Below are positions 18,921 to 19,483 of a stretch of DNA of 19,483 nucleotides, one piece after another. Positions within the stretch are counted from its first letter, which is position 1, and the number at the start of each line of letters is the position of its first letter. Source of the stretch: Pseudoneurospora amorphoporcata (lineage: Eukaryota > Ascomycota > Sordariomycetes > Sordariales > Sordariaceae); the NCBI GenBank assembly GCA_033297205.1, contig MU859418.1, positions 1-19,483 on the forward strand, given 5' to 3'. Made by a program: the position numbers and the translations under genes. A model generated the notes under the pieces. The model searched no databases and was not told where the DNA came from. It worked only from the letters and a program-made list of their open reading frames with translations.

Positions 18921-19133
18921 TTAAGTTCGTAATAGTTTAGTAAAAAGAAAGTTAGACTCTAATTTCCACCACAACCGACGGGAACTGAGTAGAGGCATCG
19001 GGCACAGCCTCTTCAGCGCAACTGTCTTGCAAGTAGAAGACTCGTCAATAATCGCGTTGGGTACATCATTAGGCATAGGTGATTGGGATGCCCAGAGCGC
19101 TAAGCCCAGAAAGGAAAGGCGTTGTTGAGACAT
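18921..19133 (-). CDS. Small unidentified ORF, 70 codons
   Basis: Starts at a true ATG (MSQQRLSFLGLALWASQSP) and ends in TAA. The product is short; a hydrophobic stretch near the start (LSFLGLALWA) could be a weak signal sequence, though the following residues show no clear cleavage site. No family is recognised. Unlike its neighbours it has no RIP-type stops. It lies between the decayed phosphorylase gene and the edge LTR. It may be a chance frame or the first exon of something else. Confidence 0.3.
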   Translation of the reverse strand: MSQQRLSFLGLALWASQSPMPNDVPNAIIDESSTCKTVALKRLCPMPLLSSRRLWWKLESNFLFTKLLRT

Positions 19134-19382
19134 ATATAGGAGACTTTTCTTTAGCCTTTATTGTAAAATGTAGCTGCTAGTTCCATTGCGCTGGTAGGGC
19201 AGTCGCCTAAAATAAAGTAGATCTCCCGTCGCGCTCAAAATCAAAGCATTACAGTTACACTAAATGCACTCCCTTGAAAGTGCATACAGAGGATCCCGTT
19301 TAAGAATTTAAAGACGAAAAATACCACCTACCAATCAGTCTAGTATTTAATATAGAGTACGTTACAAAGAGCGTAAACCTAG
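19134..19382. other. Intergenic stretch before the edge LTR, one short hairpin
   Basis: No gene is seen. ATGCACT at 19264-19270 and AGTGCAT at 19279-19285 form a 7-bp stem with an 8-base loop. No purine tract lies just left of the LTR at 19383, so this is probably outside flank and not the inside of an element. Confidence 0.5.
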
Positions 19383-19483
19383 TATCACAGGATTACCTAT
19401 GATGGCACTGGTGATGCGCTGCACGATTGGCACAGCCATCGAGTCTCTATTGGCCATTGGCCAATAGGATCGCACGCATGCAG
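19383..19483 (+). repeat. Third element B-family LTR, plus orientation, cut by the window end
   Basis: The 101 bases starting TATCACAGG match the first part of the element B LTR read in element orientation, including the CCAAT palindrome at 19447-19467. It is opposite in orientation to element B. With no polypurine tract to its left, it is more likely a 5' LTR of a plus-strand copy, or a solo LTR, than a 3' LTR. Confidence 0.92.

Overview
The window is a nested transposon block from a filamentous ascomycete (Pezizomycotina-type) genome. Most of it is two Ty3/gypsy LTR retrotransposons, both on the minus strand. Both carry the marks of repeat-induced point mutation (RIP): dense C-to-T and G-to-A changes, Gln/Trp codons turned into TAG/TAA, and Asp turned into Asn at active sites, with almost no frameshifts. 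No intact, clearly functional gene is visible.

Layout. Element A is the older host element. It has one long gag-pol frame running from about 17038 down to about 720 or 484. Its tRNA primer binding site is at 17178-17201 and its presumed 5' LTR starts at 17204; its 3' end is not recognised in the window. A is broken twice. Element B, a complete 7314-bp gypsy element (5531-12844, two 245-bp LTRs, 5-bp target duplication GGTTG), sits in the protease region of A. A 750-bp TIR element (3795-4544, 78-bp terminal inverted repeats, 8-bp target duplication) sits just upstream of the A reverse transcriptase. Removing both insertions with one target copy each leaves the A reading frame in phase from gag to chromodomain, which fixes the order of events.

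Element B reads, on the minus strand: 5' LTR, leader, gag, an in-phase -1 slippery heptamer, pol (protease, RT, RNase H, integrase, chromodomain, C-terminal tail), polypurine tract, 3' LTR. Mutation has hit the gag zinc knuckle and at least one key residue in protease, RT, RNase H and integrase.

Right of A (17482-18180, minus) lies a broken gene for a nucleoside-phosphorylase (PNP_UDP_1-type) domain like those at the N-terminus of fungal NLR/STAND proteins. It is followed by poorly coding sequence, one small unidentified ORF (18921-19133) and, at the right edge, a third copy of the B-family LTR in the opposite orientation (19383 to the window end).

I found no tRNA or rRNA gene, no CRISPR array and no clear new gene system. 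The most informative signals are the exact nesting, the slippery site, the two different priming arrangements, the selective loss of catalytic residues and the NLR-type pseudogene.
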